In this document: in pieces, positions 29,337-40,626 of the stretch
How positions within the stretch are numbered: the stretch's first letter is position 1
Layout of the letters: the number at the start of each line of letters is the position of its first letter
Assembly: GCF_964019515.1 (NCBI RefSeq)
Contig: NZ_OZ026452.1
Coordinates: 1,550,001 to 1,614,000 of the forward strand
Direction: 5' to 3'
DNA from: Serratia symbiotica (Periphyllus acericola)
GTDB taxonomy: Bacteria; Pseudomonadota; Gammaproteobacteria; Enterobacterales; Enterobacteriaceae
Length of the DNA: 64,000 nucleotides
Notes under the pieces: generated by a model
Seen by the model: only the letters and a program-made list of their open reading frames with translations
Database searches by the model: none
Told to the model about the DNA's origin: nothing
Made by a program: the position numbers and the translations under genes

Positions 29337-29964
29337 ATAAAAGCCTATCAGCGCCAATTTATCGAGTTCGCGCTTAACAAGCAAGTATTGAAATTCGGTG
29401 AATTCACCTTGAAATCCGGCCGGATAAGCCCGTATTTCTTTAATGCTGGCCTGTTTAATACCGGGCGTGATCTCGCGTTGTTAGGGCGCTTTTATGCCGA
29501 AGCGCTGATGGATTCTGGCATAGATTTCGATCTGCTGTTTGGCCCAGCCTACAAAGGCATTCCGATCGCCACCACCACGGCGGCGGAACTAGCGGAGCAT
29601 CACGAGCGCGACGTGCCTTACTGCTTCAATCGTAAGGAAGCCAAAACCCATGGCGAAGGCGGTAACTTGGTAGGTAGCGCGCTGCATGGCCGCGTGCTGC
29701 TGTGGACGATGTGATTACCGCTGGCACTGCGATCCGTTAATCGATGGAGATCATTGGTGCTAGCGGTGCCACACTGGCCGGTGTGCTGATTGCTCTCGAC
29801 CTTCAGGAACATGGTCGTGACGATATTTCCGCTATTCAGGAAGTTAAATGCGACTATCACTGCGAGGTGATCGCGATCGTGACGCTGAAGGATTTGATTA
29901 CTTATCTGGAAGAAAAACCTGAAATGGCGGATCACCTAGCGGCGGTGCGTACCTATCGCGAATA
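29337..29964 (+). pseudogene. pyrE: pyrE pseudogene (orotate phosphoribosyltransferase) with ATA in place of the start
   Basis: PyrE converts orotate and PRPP to OMP in UMP synthesis. The coding sequence starts [20 protein letters not shown], but the codon where ATG belongs (29337-29339) is ATA, with a good GAGGAG ribosome site 8 bases upstream. A one-base loss near 29700 shifts the frame inside the PRPP-binding loop ([17 protein letters not shown]), and a TAA at about 29740 replaces the codon after TAIR. The rest ([20 protein letters not shown] to AVRTYRE) is well preserved, so inactivation looks fairly recent. The loss implies dependence on imported pyrimidines. Confidence 0.94.
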
Positions 29965-30011
29965 GTTCGGGGTTTCAGTAACAGTGACGGGCGGGTAGCC
30001 CGGCGTCATGT

Positions 30012-30609
30012 TTATTGCAATTGCGCCGCTAACAGCGGCCAGCGGATATCGAATTCCTGCGTTGGGCGGTAGCTGCACTCAGAACGCACATAGCGCGACA
30101 GCATACCTTCGCAGCATGCCAGCAGTTGGCTGGCCAGCAGCTTTTCATCGACGTTAAAGCTTTTGCCTTCTCATAGCTTGCGTTCTTTCAACACTTGGCG
30201 CAGTTGCGCCTCAATGCGTTCGAATAGCTGATTGATGCGGCCTTGCAGACGATCCTGTTCAAACATTAGCGCGTGGCCGGTCATGATACGCGTCAATACC
30301 TGGGTTGCATTCCGCAAAACCCAGAGCCAGCAGCAGGATCAGGCGCAGACGGTTAAACGTCTCTTTCTCGTCTTGCAAAATTAAGTTGATGCGTGTTGTC
30401 AGGCTGTCTTCAATAAATTCGATCAGGCTGTCAAACATCCGCGTCTTGCTGGGAAAATGCCGGTACAGTGCCGCTTCAGAGACCCCCACATTAGCAACAA
30501 GCTTGGCGGTGGTGATACGCTGGCGACCGTCGCTGGATTCCAACATCTGGGCTAAAGCCTGCAATATTTCCTCGCGCCGATTCCTTTTGGTATTTTCCTT
30601 TTCTGCCAT
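30012..30609 (-). pseudogene. slmA: slmA pseudogene (nucleoid occlusion factor)
   Basis: SlmA is a TetR-family DNA-binding protein that blocks FtsZ assembly over the nucleoid. From the ATG at 30609 the HTH domain is intact ([19 protein letters not shown], then [20 protein letters not shown]), continuing to [14 protein letters not shown] shift near 30305 then breaks the frame; the rest is recoverable out of frame ([20 protein letters not shown] to [20 protein letters not shown]) with a TAG near 30172, ending at the TAA at 30012-30014. Downstream of dut, as in E. coli. Nucleoid occlusion by this route is lost. Confidence 0.93.
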
Positions 30610-30854
30610 ATCTGATTAGACCCTTACTAAAACTGCTCAACTGACGGAAACCCGCACACTGGCTGCAAAGATAACTCTATTATACAGCTTATGTGATAGC
30701 TTTTTTACGGTGCTGGGGTCTGCGGTCTTGACGACATTGGTTCTCCGCGCTGCCTGGTGTGCGCTTAATCATTGCCGAACAACTCTTACCCTAGCGCTGT
30801 TCTGGCAAGATTTTAGGCGACATTTCCTTGTCGGCCATCTTTTTCGCACCGAGT

Positions 30855-31313
30855 TTAGTGGCGGCCAGAGTGGCCAAAGCCGCCAGTACCGCGTTCGCTG
30901 CTGTCAAACTCTTCCACCAAGTTGAACTCAGCCTGCACCACCGGCACAAAGACCATCTGCGCAATACGCTCACCCGGTTCAATGATGAAGGGTGCCTGAC
31001 CGCGATTCCAAACGGAAATCATCAACTGCCCCTGATAATCTGAGTCGATCAGGCCAACTAGGTTGCCCAACACCACGCCGTGCTTATGGCCGATGCCGGA
31101 TCGTGGCAGTATCACCGCTGCCAAGTTGGCATCAGCGATATGAATTGCCAAACCGGTAGGTAGCAGCTTAGTTTCACCGGGCATCAGCGCCACCGTGCCT
31201 TCCATGCAGGCACGCAGATCTAGCCCGGCGGAACCCGGAGTAGCGTAGGTCGGTAGTAGGAAATCCTGACCAATACGAGGGTCAAGGATCTTAACGTCGA
31301 TTTTTTTCATCAT
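30855..31313 (-). CDS. dut: dUTP pyrophosphatase (dUTPase)
   Basis: Dut hydrolyses dUTP to dUMP, keeping uracil out of DNA and feeding thymidylate synthesis; it is a homotrimer. All five dUTPase motifs are visible in 152 residues: [37 protein letters not shown] and [25 protein letters not shown] gives the start at 31313 or the next ATG at 31310. The start overlaps the end of coaBC by 23 bases, the conserved coaBC-dut operon. Intact, while the next gene slmA is broken. Confidence 0.95.
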   Translation of the reverse strand: MMKKIDVKILDPRIGQDFLLPTYATPGSAGLDLRACMEGTVALMPGETKLLPTGLAIHIADANLAAVILPRSGIGHKHGVVLGNLVGLIDSDYQGQLMISVWNRGQAPFIIEPGERIAQMVFVPVVQAEFNLVEEFDSSERGTGGFGHSGRH

Positions 31314-32511
31314 AACGGCTGAGTATCTCATCGATTAAACATTGACCAAGGCGTGTTTTGTCACTCAGCGAAAGGTGCTTTTCTCCACCCTGCCAAAAAA
31401 GGTGCAGCGCATTGGTGTTACTGTCGAACCCATGCTCTGCAAGCGATACATTATTAGCACAAATTAAATCCAGCTTCTTACACACCAGTTTTTGGTGTGC
31501 ATATTCTTCCATATTCTGGGTTTCGGCGGCAAATCCTACGACAAAAGGTCGGTTTTCAGTCATTGCTGCCACACCGGCGACGATGTCGGGGTTTTTTACC
31601 ATCTTGAGTACGAGTTCATTACCTTGTTTTTTGATTTTTTCATCGTCGATCTGTTCAGCACGATAATCGGCGACAGCAGCACAAGAAATGAAAATGTTCT
31701 GCTGAGCAGCGCGCTGTTGCACCGCCTGTTCCATCTCCAGTGCGCTGGTGACGTCCACACGGGTGACCCACGGCGGCGTTGGCAAGCTGACTGGCCCGGT
31801 AATCAACGTGACCTGCGCACCACGGGCAGCAGCCGTGCGGGCAATAGCAAAGCCCATTTTTCCGGAGCTGTGGTTGCTGATGAAGCGCACCGGATCCAGC
31901 GCTTCACGCGTGGGGCCAGCGGTGATCATAACTTGTAAATGTTGCAAATCATGCGGTGTGGAAAAATAGCCGTTCGCCAGATCGACGATTTCTTGTGGGT
32001 TGAGCATACGGCCCGGGCCGACATCGCCGCAGGCTTGTCTACCGCTATCTGGACCCCAGAGCAGCATACCGCGCGCTTGTAGCGTTTGCAGGTTGGCTTG
32101 GGTGGCGGCGGCGTGGTACATCTGCTGGTTCATGGCGGGAACGGCGGCAATGAGCGCTTTGGTGGCCAGACAGACGGTAGTCAGCAGATCATTGGCCATG
32201 CCGACGGTAATGCGCGCCAGCAGGTCAGCGGTCGCTGGTGCCAGAATTATCAGGTCAGCCCATTTGCCCAACTCAATATGGCCCATAGCGGCTTCAGCGG
32301 TAGGCTCCAGCAGATCGTCGTAAACGGGGTAGCCGGACACAGCCTGTAACGTCAGCGGCGTTATGAACGCCTTGGCGGCGTCGGTCATTGCCACCCGCAC
32401 CTCCGCGCCTCCGTCGTGCAGGCGGCGCACCAACTCAGGGCATTTATACGCAGCAATACCGCCACTGATACCAAGCACAATATGTTTGCCGGAAAGTCCC
32501 GTTATCATCAT
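31291..32511 (-). CDS. coaBC: Bifunctional phosphopantothenoylcysteine decarboxylase / synthetase CoaBC
   Basis: CoaBC joins cysteine to phosphopantothenate (C-terminal CoaB) and decarboxylates the product (N-terminal flavoprotein CoaC) in coenzyme A synthesis. The 406 residues show [20 protein letters not shown], the CoaC active-site His in [28 protein letters not shown] with the catalytic Cys, and CoaB blocks [20 protein letters not shown] and [15 protein letters not shown] chose the first of two adjacent ATGs (32511); the frame is open further upstream, but that part is not conserved. Divergent from radC. With coaD at 35 kb, CoA synthesis genes are retained. Confidence 0.95.
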   Translation of the reverse strand: MMITGLSGKHIVLGISGGIAAYKCPELVRRLHDGGAEVRVAMTDAAKAFITPLTLQAVSGYPVYDDLLEPTAEAAMGHIELGKWADLIILAPATADLLARITVGMANDLLTTVCLATKALIAAVPAMNQQMYHAAATQANLQTLQARGMLLWGPDSGRQACGDVGPGRMLNPQEIVDLANGYFSTPHDLQHLQVMITAGPTREALDPVRFISNHSSGKMGFAIARTAAARGAQVTLITGPVSLPTPPWVTRVDVTSALEMEQAVQQRAAQQNIFISCAAVADYRAEQIDDEKIKKQGNELVLKMVKNPDIVAGVAAMTENRPFVVGFAAETQNMEEYAHQKLVCKKLDLICANNVSLAEHGFDSNTNALHLFWQGGEKHLSLSDKTRLGQCLIDEILSRYDEKNRR

Positions 32512-32695
32512 GGTCAGATTGAAAGCCAAAATATGGGCCATTTTAGCATAACTGCCGGGCAATGGCTGTTGTCCGTTACATTGCACTTTACACAGTACTT
32601 CGCAATGTTATCAAACACCTGTCGAATGCGGCCGTCGGCGTATCGCATGCTGTGGCGCTTTCAGGGAGGAAGAGATTGGTAGTCAGGCAAGCATA

Positions 32696-33361
32696 ATGTG
32701 GCCGGGAGCGATGCCACCACGGGAGAAATTGTTGAATCATGGCGCAGCGGCTTTGTCCGATGTCGAACTGCTAGCTATTTTTCCAAGCACCGCTCTACCC
32801 GGCCTGCATGTTATGCAGTTGGCAGAGCAACTGCTGCGACAATTCGGTTTTTTGTATCATCTGATGTCGGCTGATCACCAGGTATTTTGTAGCCAGAAAG
32901 GATTGGGGAATGCCAGCTATGCCCAGTTGCAGGCGATTTCGGAACTGGCATTTCGTTTCTTTTCCAGCCATTTGGCGCAAGAGAACGCCATGTTAAACCC
33001 GCGCATTACGCAGCATTACCTAACCTACAAAGTTTATTGGCGCATTACGAGCGAGAAGTGTTTCTGGTACTGTTTTTAGATACTCAACACCTGGTTATTC
33101 GCCATCAAGAGATGTTTGCTGGTACTATCAGCAGTATCGTCGTTCATCCGAGAGAAATTGTACGCGCAGCGTTGAAGGCGAATGCGGCCGCCATCATTCT
33201 GGCGCATAATCATCCCTCTGGTAAAGCTGAACCCAGTCATGCCGACCATGTGATAACCGAGCAAGTCATTAATGCCTGCCTGTTATTGGAGGTCCGAGTG
33301 CTTGATCATTTGGTGATTGGTCGGGTGAATGCGTTTCTTTTGCCGAGCGCGGATGGCTTTA
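32696..33361 (+). pseudogene. radC: radC pseudogene (JAMM/MPN-domain protein, YicR)
   Basis: RadC-family proteins have an N-terminal helix-hairpin-helix region and a JAMM metalloprotease-like domain; the cellular role is uncertain. From the ATG at 32696: [37 protein letters not shown], then a frameshift near 33030. The JAMM domain continues in the next frame ([19 protein letters not shown], then [18 protein letters not shown] with the metal-binding HxH and Asp). A second shift near 33328 breaks the invariant C terminus; out of frame it reads [12 protein letters not shown] with the stop at 33361. Two frameshifts. Confidence 0.9.
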
Positions 33362-33630
33362 AGCGATTTTTCGCGATCATTGTGAGATCTTTGTGAGATC
33401 TTTAGCTGTTCGGGACTTGAGCACTTACGCTTCAAAGCGTATACTGCTACACCTTTTGAGAATCTTAAGTTTGGCGTAAGGGTCTATCTCAACCTCGCCT
33501 CAGCAGGTTTCTGGCCTTATGATGAGAGTCCCCTTCAGTATGAAGCTTGCTGAGATAGGCTTTAAAATCCTGACGAGGCGGCCAATACCCTACAAGAAGC
33601 TCAAGCTGATTTGAGTTTTGGAGAATAGAC

Positions 33631-34046
<416 letters not shown>

Positions 34047-34063
34047 TTTTAGTGGATCAATAA

Positions 34064-34096
34064 AAGAACCCGGCCTTGGCCCGGGTTCTTTTATTT
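34064..34096 (+). terminator. Rho-independent terminator of rpmBG
   Basis: AAGAACCCGG and CCGGGTTCTT form a stem of at least 10 bp (extendable at the loop), followed by TTATTTTAT. It lies 18 bases after rpmG and before mutM. Confidence 0.9.
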
Positions 34097-34113
34097 TATA
34101 ACAACAGAAAAGG

Positions 34114-34944
34114 ATGGGAGAATGCCAAATACCTGAATTACCAGAGGTTGAAACCAGCCGACGCGGTATCGAACCTTATCTTGTCGGCCATAGCATTCAG
34201 TACGCGATAGTGCGTAATGCGCGCCTGCGTTGGCCGGTCTCCAAGCAGATCCTAATGCTGAGCAACCAGCCGGTACACAGCGTGCAGCGCCGTGCTAAAT
34301 ATCTGTTAATTGAGCTGGAACACGGCTGGATTATTGTCCATCAGGGCATGTCCGGTAGCTTGCGCATGCTGCGTAAAGAAAACCAATATGCAGCCGACAA
34401 GCACGATCACATTGACCTGGTGATCAGCAACGGCATGATCCTACGCTACACCGACCCACGCCGCTTCGGCGCTTGGCTATGGTGCGAGGATCTGGCAGCC
34501 AGCAATGTGTTAGTGCATCTGGGGCCAGAGCCGCTGAGCGAGGCGTTTAACGGTACCTATCTGCATAAAAAATCACGTAACAAGCGCACGCGGCTCAAAC
34601 CCTGGCTAATGGATAACAAGCTGGTGGTAGGGGTTGGCAACATCTACGCCAGCGAGTCACTGTTTAGTGCTGGGATCTTGCCCGATCGCCAGGCGGACTC
34701 ACTGAGCAAGACGGAAGCGGAACTGCTTGCGGTAACTATCAAGAATGTATTGCAGCGTTCTATCGAGCAAGGAGGAACTACGCTACGCGACTTCCTGCAA
34801 TCAGACGGCAAGCCGGGGTATTTCGCTCAGGAATTACAGGTGTATGGGCGGGCGGGGGAACCTTGCCGCGCCTGTGGCCAGCCGATAGAATCCACCAAGC
34901 ATGGGCAACGTAGCACTTTTTTCTGCCGCCATTGCCAATGTTAA
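34114..34944 (+). CDS. mutM: Formamidopyrimidine-DNA glycosylase MutM, native start codon changed to ATA
   Basis: MutM excises 8-oxoguanine and formamidopyrimidines and nicks the DNA. Family proteins begin [18 protein letters not shown], and the Pro exposed by Met removal is the catalytic nucleophile. Here that first codon (34129-34131) is ATA, giving [20 protein letters not shown]. The only upstream in-frame ATG (34114) would add MGECQ and bury the Pro. The normal GGGAG ribosome site is 8 bases before the ATA, while the ATG at 34114 has AAGG directly abutting it. The rest is intact: catalytic Glu, Lys in RRAKYLL, and the zinc finger CRACGQ-(16)-FCRHCQC. Activity depends on initiation at AUA. 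Confidence 0.9.
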   Translation: MGECQIPELPEVETSRRGIEPYLVGHSIQYAIVRNARLRWPVSKQILMLSNQPVHSVQRRAKYLLIELEHGWIIVHQGMSGSLRMLRKENQYAADKHDHIDLVISNGMILRYTDPRRFGAWLWCEDLAASNVLVHLGPEPLSEAFNGTYLHKKSRNKRTRLKPWLMDNKLVVGVGNIYASESLFSAGILPDRQADSLSKTEAELLAVTIKNVLQRSIEQGGTTLRDFLQSDGKPGYFAQELQVYGRAGEPCRACGQPIESTKHGQRSTFFCRHCQC

Positions 34945-34948
34945 GACA

Positions 34949-35437
<489 letters not shown>

Positions 35438-36214
35438 TCACTTCTCTGAGTAGTTGCGGCCCAATGCCCATAATGCGGCATATTTATTGAAGGTATATTG
35501 CGCGTTGACCACCGCTAACAGCAACCCCTGTTTACCATCCAGAAAGCCAGCATGCAGCAGCCAGGTCTTGCAGAAAGCGCCGAACGTGTGGGTCAGGATT
35601 GACAGGTAACCGCAGCGTTTGCCAGCCTGGTTACGCTGATTGGCCCACTCTTCGGCGTAACGCAGTTGTTTGCGTTGGAAGGCGAAAAAATCACGGCAGG
35701 TTAGATGCAGCAGATCGCCACTAAGCTCAACCACATTGGCACCATCAATAATATTGAGCGATTCATGCACCAGATCGTCGTTATAGCAGTAATGGTAGTT
35801 GGCGTACAAACGGTTGACCCGATCCGGGTACCAGCCGCTGTGGCGCATAAAGCGGCCGAGAAACAAATTACGGCGCGCGCAAGTGTAAACGGTGCCGCTG
35901 CCTGGTGCGGTTAAGACCTGCTCTATGGATTGGCGCAATTCAAGCGTCACACGCTCGTCGGCATCGATCATCAGAATATAGTCATGGCTGGCATGCTTTT
36001 GCGCCAACTGACGCTGTTTACCGAAGCCTTGCCAATCCGTATGAGTGAACACTTTCGCCCCCATACTTTCGGCAATGGCGATGCTGTCATCCTGGCTGCC
36101 GGAATCTAACATGATGATTTCGTCAGCCCAGGCCACTGAACGCAGGCAATCCGGTAACAGCTCAGCTTCATTTTTGGCGATCATCACCACCGATAGGCTT
36201 TTACGGTTGCTCAT
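35438..36214 (-). CDS. waaE: Lipopolysaccharide core glycosyltransferase WaaE (KdtX), family 2
   Basis: A 258-residue GT-A glycosyltransferase beginning [20 protein letters not shown], with the DxD-like motif in [15 protein letters not shown] and the conserved [15 protein letters not shown] segment. In Serratia and Klebsiella WaaE adds glucose to the first heptose of the LPS inner core. The gene lies between waaA and coaD, its standard place in those genera and absent from E. coli K-12 at this position, which supports a Serratia-like origin. Intact; cytoplasmic face of the inner membrane. Confidence 0.92.
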   Translation of the reverse strand: MSNRKSLSVVMIAKNEAELLPDCLRSVAWADEIIMLDSGSQDDSIAIAESMGAKVFTHTDWQGFGKQRQLAQKHASHDYILMIDADERVTLELRQSIEQVLTAPGSGTVYTCARRNLFLGRFMRHSGWYPDRVNRLYANYHYCYNDDLVHESLNIIDGANVVELSGDLLHLTCRDFFAFQRKQLRYAEEWANQRNQAGKRCGYLSILTHTFGAFCKTWLLHAGFLDGKQGLLLAVVNAQYTFNKYAALWALGRNYSEK

Positions 36215-36218
36215 TCAA

Positions 36219-37496
36219 TCAATGGCCCCGAGGCGGCAGATGCGGTTCCAACAGTTGCAGCAGGCGCTGCAACGCTCCCTGATTCTGATACAGCACTTCC
36301 ACCGCATGGCGACCATAGTAACGGCGATAGTCTTCGTCGGTTAGTAGGGTTTCTATTTCCTTTACCAATGACTCTGTGTCATCTACGGTGATCAACCCTT
36401 CAGCTTGTGACAGTTTGGCACAGATATCATTGAAGTTGAAGGTATGTGGCCCCATCAGCACCGGGATAGCGTGAGCGGCGGCCTCCAGCGGGTTGTGTCC
36501 ACCACGTTCAACCAAACTACCACCGACAAAGGCCAGGTCGGCAATGCCATAAAGAAGCATGAGTTCGCCCATGGTGTCACCGATCACTATTTGCGTGCTG
36601 CCGGAAGGGATTTCACCACGGCTACGCAGGATATAGCTGAATCCGGCTTTCTGTACCAAATCTTTAGCAGTCGCGAAGCGTTCTGGGTGGCGCGGCACCA
36701 GGATCAGCAATAAATCGGGGTGTTTTTCCAGAAGTTTGCGCTGTGCTGCCAGCAAAATGCGTTCTTCGCCATCATGGGTGCTGGTGGCGATCCACACCAG
36801 GCGGTGCGGTGCCCATTGGCGTCGCAGGGTAACGGCCCGAGCAGCCAGTTCCGGCGTGACAGAGATGTCGAATTTCAGGCTACCGGTCACGGTAAGATGC
36901 GAGCGTTTCAGGCCAAGTTCGACTAAGCGATCACCATCTTCCTGATTCTGTGCGGCGATCAACGTAATGCGGTGCAACATATTGCGGACAAAACCGCCGA
37001 TTTTTTTATAACCTGCGGCAGAGCGGGCTGAGAGACGCGCGTTGGCGATCACCAGAGGAATATGCCGCTGATGCAGAGCGTTAATCAGGTTTGGCCACAG
37101 CTCGGTTTCCATGATGATCACCAGTTTGGGATCCGCCTGGTCGAGGAAACGCTTTATAGAGCCAGGTAGGTCGTAAGGCAGATAGACATGGTGTACATCT
37201 TTACCAAAGGCGGATTGTACGCGCTCTGAACCCGTTGGGGTCATCGTGGTCACAGTTATCGGTAAATAGGGGTAGTGGTGGCGCAGCGCTCGCACCAGGG
37301 GAATAGCGGCCAGCGTTTCGCCGACAGAGACGGAATGCAGCATGATACCGCCTGGTAGCACTTTCCCTGTGCAGTAGCCATAACGCTCTGCCCAGCGGTT
37401 ACGGTAAGCTGGAGCTTTGCGGCTACGCAGCAGTAGGCGGAGCCAAATCAGGGGTTGGATAAGGTAGAGTAGTACCTGATAAAAACACAGCAACAT
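36219..37496 (-). CDS. waaA: 3-deoxy-D-manno-octulosonate (KDO) transferase
   Basis: WaaA adds KDO residues to lipid IVA, essential for LPS. The 425-residue protein has an N-terminal membrane anchor (MLLCFYQVLLYLIQPLIWLR), then KAPAYRNRWAERYGY, IMLHSVSVGETLAAIPLVRA, METELWPNLINALHQ, TGSLKFDISVTPE and the donor-site block FVGGSLVERGGHNPLEAAAH. I chose the ATG at 37496, which gives the E. coli length; the frame is open upstream to 37538. First gene of the waaA-waaE-coaD operon. IS copy 5 lies 80 bases upstream, which may affect the promoter. Intact. Confidence 0.95.
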   Translation of the reverse strand: MLLCFYQVLLYLIQPLIWLRLLLRSRKAPAYRNRWAERYGYCTGKVLPGGIMLHSVSVGETLAAIPLVRALRHHYPYLPITVTTMTPTGSERVQSAFGKDVHHVYLPYDLPGSIKRFLDQADPKLVIIMETELWPNLINALHQRHIPLVIANARLSARSAAGYKKIGGFVRNMLHRITLIAAQNQEDGDRLVELGLKRSHLTVTGSLKFDISVTPELAARAVTLRRQWAPHRLVWIATSTHDGEERILLAAQRKLLEKHPDLLLILVPRHPERFATAKDLVQKAGFSYILRSRGEIPSGSTQIVIGDTMGELMLLYGIADLAFVGGSLVERGGHNPLEAAAHAIPVLMGPHTFNFNDICAKLSQAEGLITVDDTESLVKEIETLLTDEDYRRYYGRHAVEVLYQNQGALQRLLQLLEPHLPPRGH

Positions 37497-37575
37497 TCTA
37501 TCAATTTCATTTATATGGACTATCAAGAATAGTACCATAATTGAGAGGGAAAGGCGCTAATTTGGTAACCTGCGG

Positions 37576-38628
37576 GGCGTTGTTGAATAAATCGAACTTT
37601 TGGCCGGGATGAGGATCAGATCACTCTCCTTCTGTCAAAATAGCGATATTCCGAGGCCCAGCAAAAGTTCAACATCACCAACTGGAAGGCTTACAACAAC
37701 GCCCTTATCACTCGGGGCTCACTCACTTGCTGGGGGGATGAAACGGCACTTCACGCCTGGTACTGCGAGGCAAAACTTTCTCTGCGTGGTCGCCCACCAC
37801 ATTATTCCGATATGGCAATCACCAGCGTATTGATGCTGAAACGGATTTTCGGCCTGACACTTCGCGCCATCCAGGGCTTTGTCGACTCCATTGTCACACT
37901 GATCAAAGTGCCGTTGAACTGCCCGGACGACACCTGCATCAGTAAGCGGGCGAAGTCCGGCCATGTCCCGTTTAAAACCGTAACGCCGGGTGAAATTGCG
38001 CACCTCGTTATCGACTCTAGCGGGCTCAACGTGTTGGGTGAAGGGGAGTGGAAGGTAAAAAAAACACGGTCAGGAAAAACGGCGGATCTGGCGAAAACTG
38101 CATTTGGCCGTAGATACAGAAACACATGAGGTCATCTGTGCTGACCTTTCCTTGAGCAATGTCACCGATACCGAAGCCTTCCCAGGTCTTATCCGCCAGA
38201 GGTACCGTAACATCAAAGTCGCCTCGGCGGATCGGGCTTAGGATACGCGAGTGTGTGATGATGAGTTAAGGGGCAAGAAGCTCAAGGCGTTAATACCGCC
38301 CAGCAGCGGAGCCCGTTATTGGTCGGCAGACTATGCAGAGCAAAATCAAGCGGTGGCGAACCAGCGCGTTACCGGAGACAACACACGGTGGAAAAGTATC
38401 ACAGGCTACCACCGACGTTCGATAGCGGCAACAGCGAGGTACAGAGTAAAATAGCTATTTGGTCACCTGTCGCTGCGAGATTATGATGGGCAAGTTGCAG
38501 AGGCGCTGGCCATGATATGTTCACTAAACAAGATGACGCTATCCGGTATGCCAGAAAGTGTACTCCTTGCCTAAAAGCTGCCCATTCAGCGGACTCTTTA
38601 TTATAAATCTGATTTATTCAATAACGCC
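37576..38628 (+). mobile_element. IS903-like IS5-family element, copy 5
   Basis: Full-length, with left repeat GGCGTTGTTGAATAAATC at 37576 and a slightly degenerate right end (TTATTCAATAACGCC). The transposase is broken early (TTGCTGGGGGGA replaces TTTCTCGGTGGA as in copy 1), has eight A instead of seven in the A run near 38060, the shared amber codon (38239-38241), the Glu-less C-terminal box and a stop before the HLSLRDYDG block. The flanks AACCTGCGG and CTAAAGATC differ, so there is no target duplication. It separates waaA from a GGDEF gene fragment. Confidence 0.92.
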
Positions 38629-38799
38629 CTAAAGATCCCGCATCAGGGCAATCCGCAAGGAATTGTCACCATAAGCATCGGCATCTATGCCAAAGTGCCA
38701 CATAGGTATAACGATACGCCAATTAGCTTTATCGACCTGGCAGATCACGCACTATATCAAGCAAAGAGACAAGGTAAGAACGGCATCTACAGCAGTTAA
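38629..38799 (+). pseudogene. C-terminal fragment of a GGDEF (diguanylate cyclase) gene
   Basis: The frame running into the window from IS copy 5 reads QGIVTISIGIYAKVP, then ISFIDLADHALYQAKRQGKN and ends GIYSS at a TAA (38797-38799). SIGI and ADxALYxAKxxGKN are the last two conserved blocks of GGDEF domains, which make cyclic di-GMP. The catalytic GG(D/E)EF loop and everything upstream are gone, removed by the IS or a deletion next to it. Which cyclase this was cannot be told. Confidence 0.87.
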
Positions 38800-39542
38800 T
38801 ATCATCACCTGCCTGTTTTCAACCAAATAATTAATGCATCTATATTATTGAAAGTTAAATTATGATACGTGAGTAAAATAAGCGCCTGTAGGGATACTCG
38901 TTGAGTGCTACTTCGCTTAGCGTATGCAGCAAACTGGTTGCTTATCCTCCCATAGCTTATGGAAAGTTTGTCAGGAATGGGCATCTTTCAGGTGACTCTT
39001 TATTCCAAATACGATTTATTTAACAAAGCCACCAATAATTAGTAATCTATATTTTTTATACTATTTTTGTGAAATTATTTTTTTTATTCTGAATTATTTT
39101 TTGATGCTTTTTTCTGTATTTTAAATGGGTCATTTTGGGCTAAGTTATCTCTAACTTAAGATTTTTCTGTCATCGGGATTTAGAATATAAAAAAATCAAA
39201 AAAAATGAGTTATGAAAGTATGTGGTTAAAATTTTTTATGGTTTTTCTCATGTTAAGTTAAAAACTTTTTTCTTAATTATATTGTGTGTGCTAGTGGATC
39301 GGGTTAGAATCATCTTATGTTAGGATTAATCCTATGCGAGTTTGATAAAATTTAAAAAAATGCTATGCATACGTACACATACTACGCACGTCGGTTTACG
39401 CACGAATTTAATACTGAATAACAGTCGAATTTAACTTATGACTGTACTGTTCAAGGGGTTCTGCGAACATCGGTAACAAACCCAGAGCATGGGTGATAAA
39501 AATTATCACCCAACTTATTGTTATTAAACATATTTTATCAGG
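38800..39542. other. Long AT-rich region upstream of flhD with an IS end remnant
   Basis: About 740 bases without a gene. Bases 38976-39031 (GGAATGGGCATCTTTCAGGT to TTATTTAACAAAGCC) are a degenerate right end of the same IS903-like family, a solo remnant. From 39040 to 39540 the sequence is very AT-rich, the usual composition of the long regulatory region of the flagellar master operon flhDC. I could not assign specific sites. Confidence 0.6.
38976..39031 (+). repeat. Solo right-end remnant of the IS903-like element
   Basis: ACTCTTTATTCCAAATACGA followed by TTTATTTAACAAAGCC matches the right terminal 40 bases of the IS copies with a few changes. No internal IS sequence accompanies it. Confidence 0.75.
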
Positions 39543-39905
39543 GTGGGGAATATAGGTACGTCTGAATTACTTAAACATATTTATGACATAAATTTATCAT
39601 ATTTACTTTTAGCACAGCGGCTAATTAATGATGAAAAAGCCTCGGCGATGTTTCGCTTAAGGATTAACGGAGCCATAGCTGACGTGCTTTCACTGCTTAC
39701 GCTACCACAAATGGTTAAACTGGCAGAGACCAACCAACTGATCTGCCACTTCCGCTTTAACGATCACCAGAGTATCGAACGCCTGACCAAAGAGTCTCGC
39801 GTGGACGATCTACAGCAAATCCATACGGGTATTTTGTTATCAAGCCATTTACTGCAAGCACTATCGTCTGAAAAAGACGGTAGTGCGACGAAGAAAATAG
39901 CCTGA
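39543..39905 (+). CDS. flhD: Flagellar master regulator FlhD, conserved start is ATA
   Basis: FlhD forms the FlhD4C2 activator of class II flagellar genes. The protein [39 protein letters not shown], and [20 protein letters not shown] is complete and ends KKIA after 117 residues. The codon where Serratia FlhD has its ATG (39552-39554) is ATA; an in-frame GTG nine bases upstream (39543) is the alternative and adds three residues. GGTGGGG before it is a usable ribosome site for the ATA. The stop overlaps the flhC start. Because flhC is frameshifted, the complex is probably not made. Confidence 0.88.
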   Translation: MGNIGTSELLKHIYDINLSYLLLAQRLINDEKASAMFRLRINGAIADVLSLLTLPQMVKLAETNQLICHFRFNDHQSIERLTKESRVDDLQQIHTGILLSSHLLQALSSEKDGSATKKIA

Positions 39906-40488
39906 TGATGGTAGAGAAAAGTATTGTGCAGGAAGCCAGAGATATTCAGCTCGCCATGGAGCTAATATCGCTGGGGGCGCGTTTGCAGATGTTGGAAAGC
40001 GAGACGCAGATCAGCCGTGGCCGTTTGATTACGTTGTATAAAGAATTACGTGGTAGCCCGCCGCCTAAAGGGATGCTGCCATTCTCCACCGATTGGTTTA
40101 TAACCTGGGAACAGAATATCCATTCTTCGATGTTCTACAACGCCTATCAATTTCTGGTAAAAAGTGGGCAGTGCAGCGGCGTAGAGGCGGTGATCAAAGC
40201 CTACACCTTTACTTGGAGCAGTGTCCTTATCAGCCAGAAGAAGCGCCGTTGCTGGGGCTGACCCGCGCCTGGACATTAGTGCACTTCGTCGATAGCGGTA
40301 TGCTGCAACTGACCGCCTGTAACTGCTGCGGTTGCGCATTTATCACTCACGCCCATAAGACGCTCAACGGTTTTATTTGCAGTTTATGCCAGCCCCCATC
40401 CCGCGCAGTAAAAAGGCGTAAACTTTCGCCGCAACTGGCCGATATTATCTCTCAACTGCTGGACGAGCAGGTTAAGCGCGCCATTTGA
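39905..40488 (+). pseudogene. flhC: flhC pseudogene (flagellar master regulator subunit), one frameshift
   Basis: FlhC is the DNA-binding, zinc-containing partner of FlhD. The first frame from 39905 ([20 protein letters not shown], then [20 protein letters not shown]) runs to VEAVIKAY, where one base is missing near 40200. The rest is in the next frame: [20 protein letters not shown], then the zinc site [24 protein letters not shown] and the end [10 protein letters not shown]. All four Cys ligands are present. One single-base lesion only, so a sequencing error cannot be excluded, though the decay of motA, motB and flhA argues for real loss. Confidence 0.9.
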
Positions 40489-40626
40489 ACCCGCAACATT
40501 GTCGACTGACGGCAGTGAAAATAGACGTGTGATACGGAAGGGCGTGGTGATGCCGCCCTGGTAGCGCAGGTTAACCTTCCAAAAGGCGCGTTTACCCACC
40601 TTCCATCTACATTGCCAATTTGAGGA

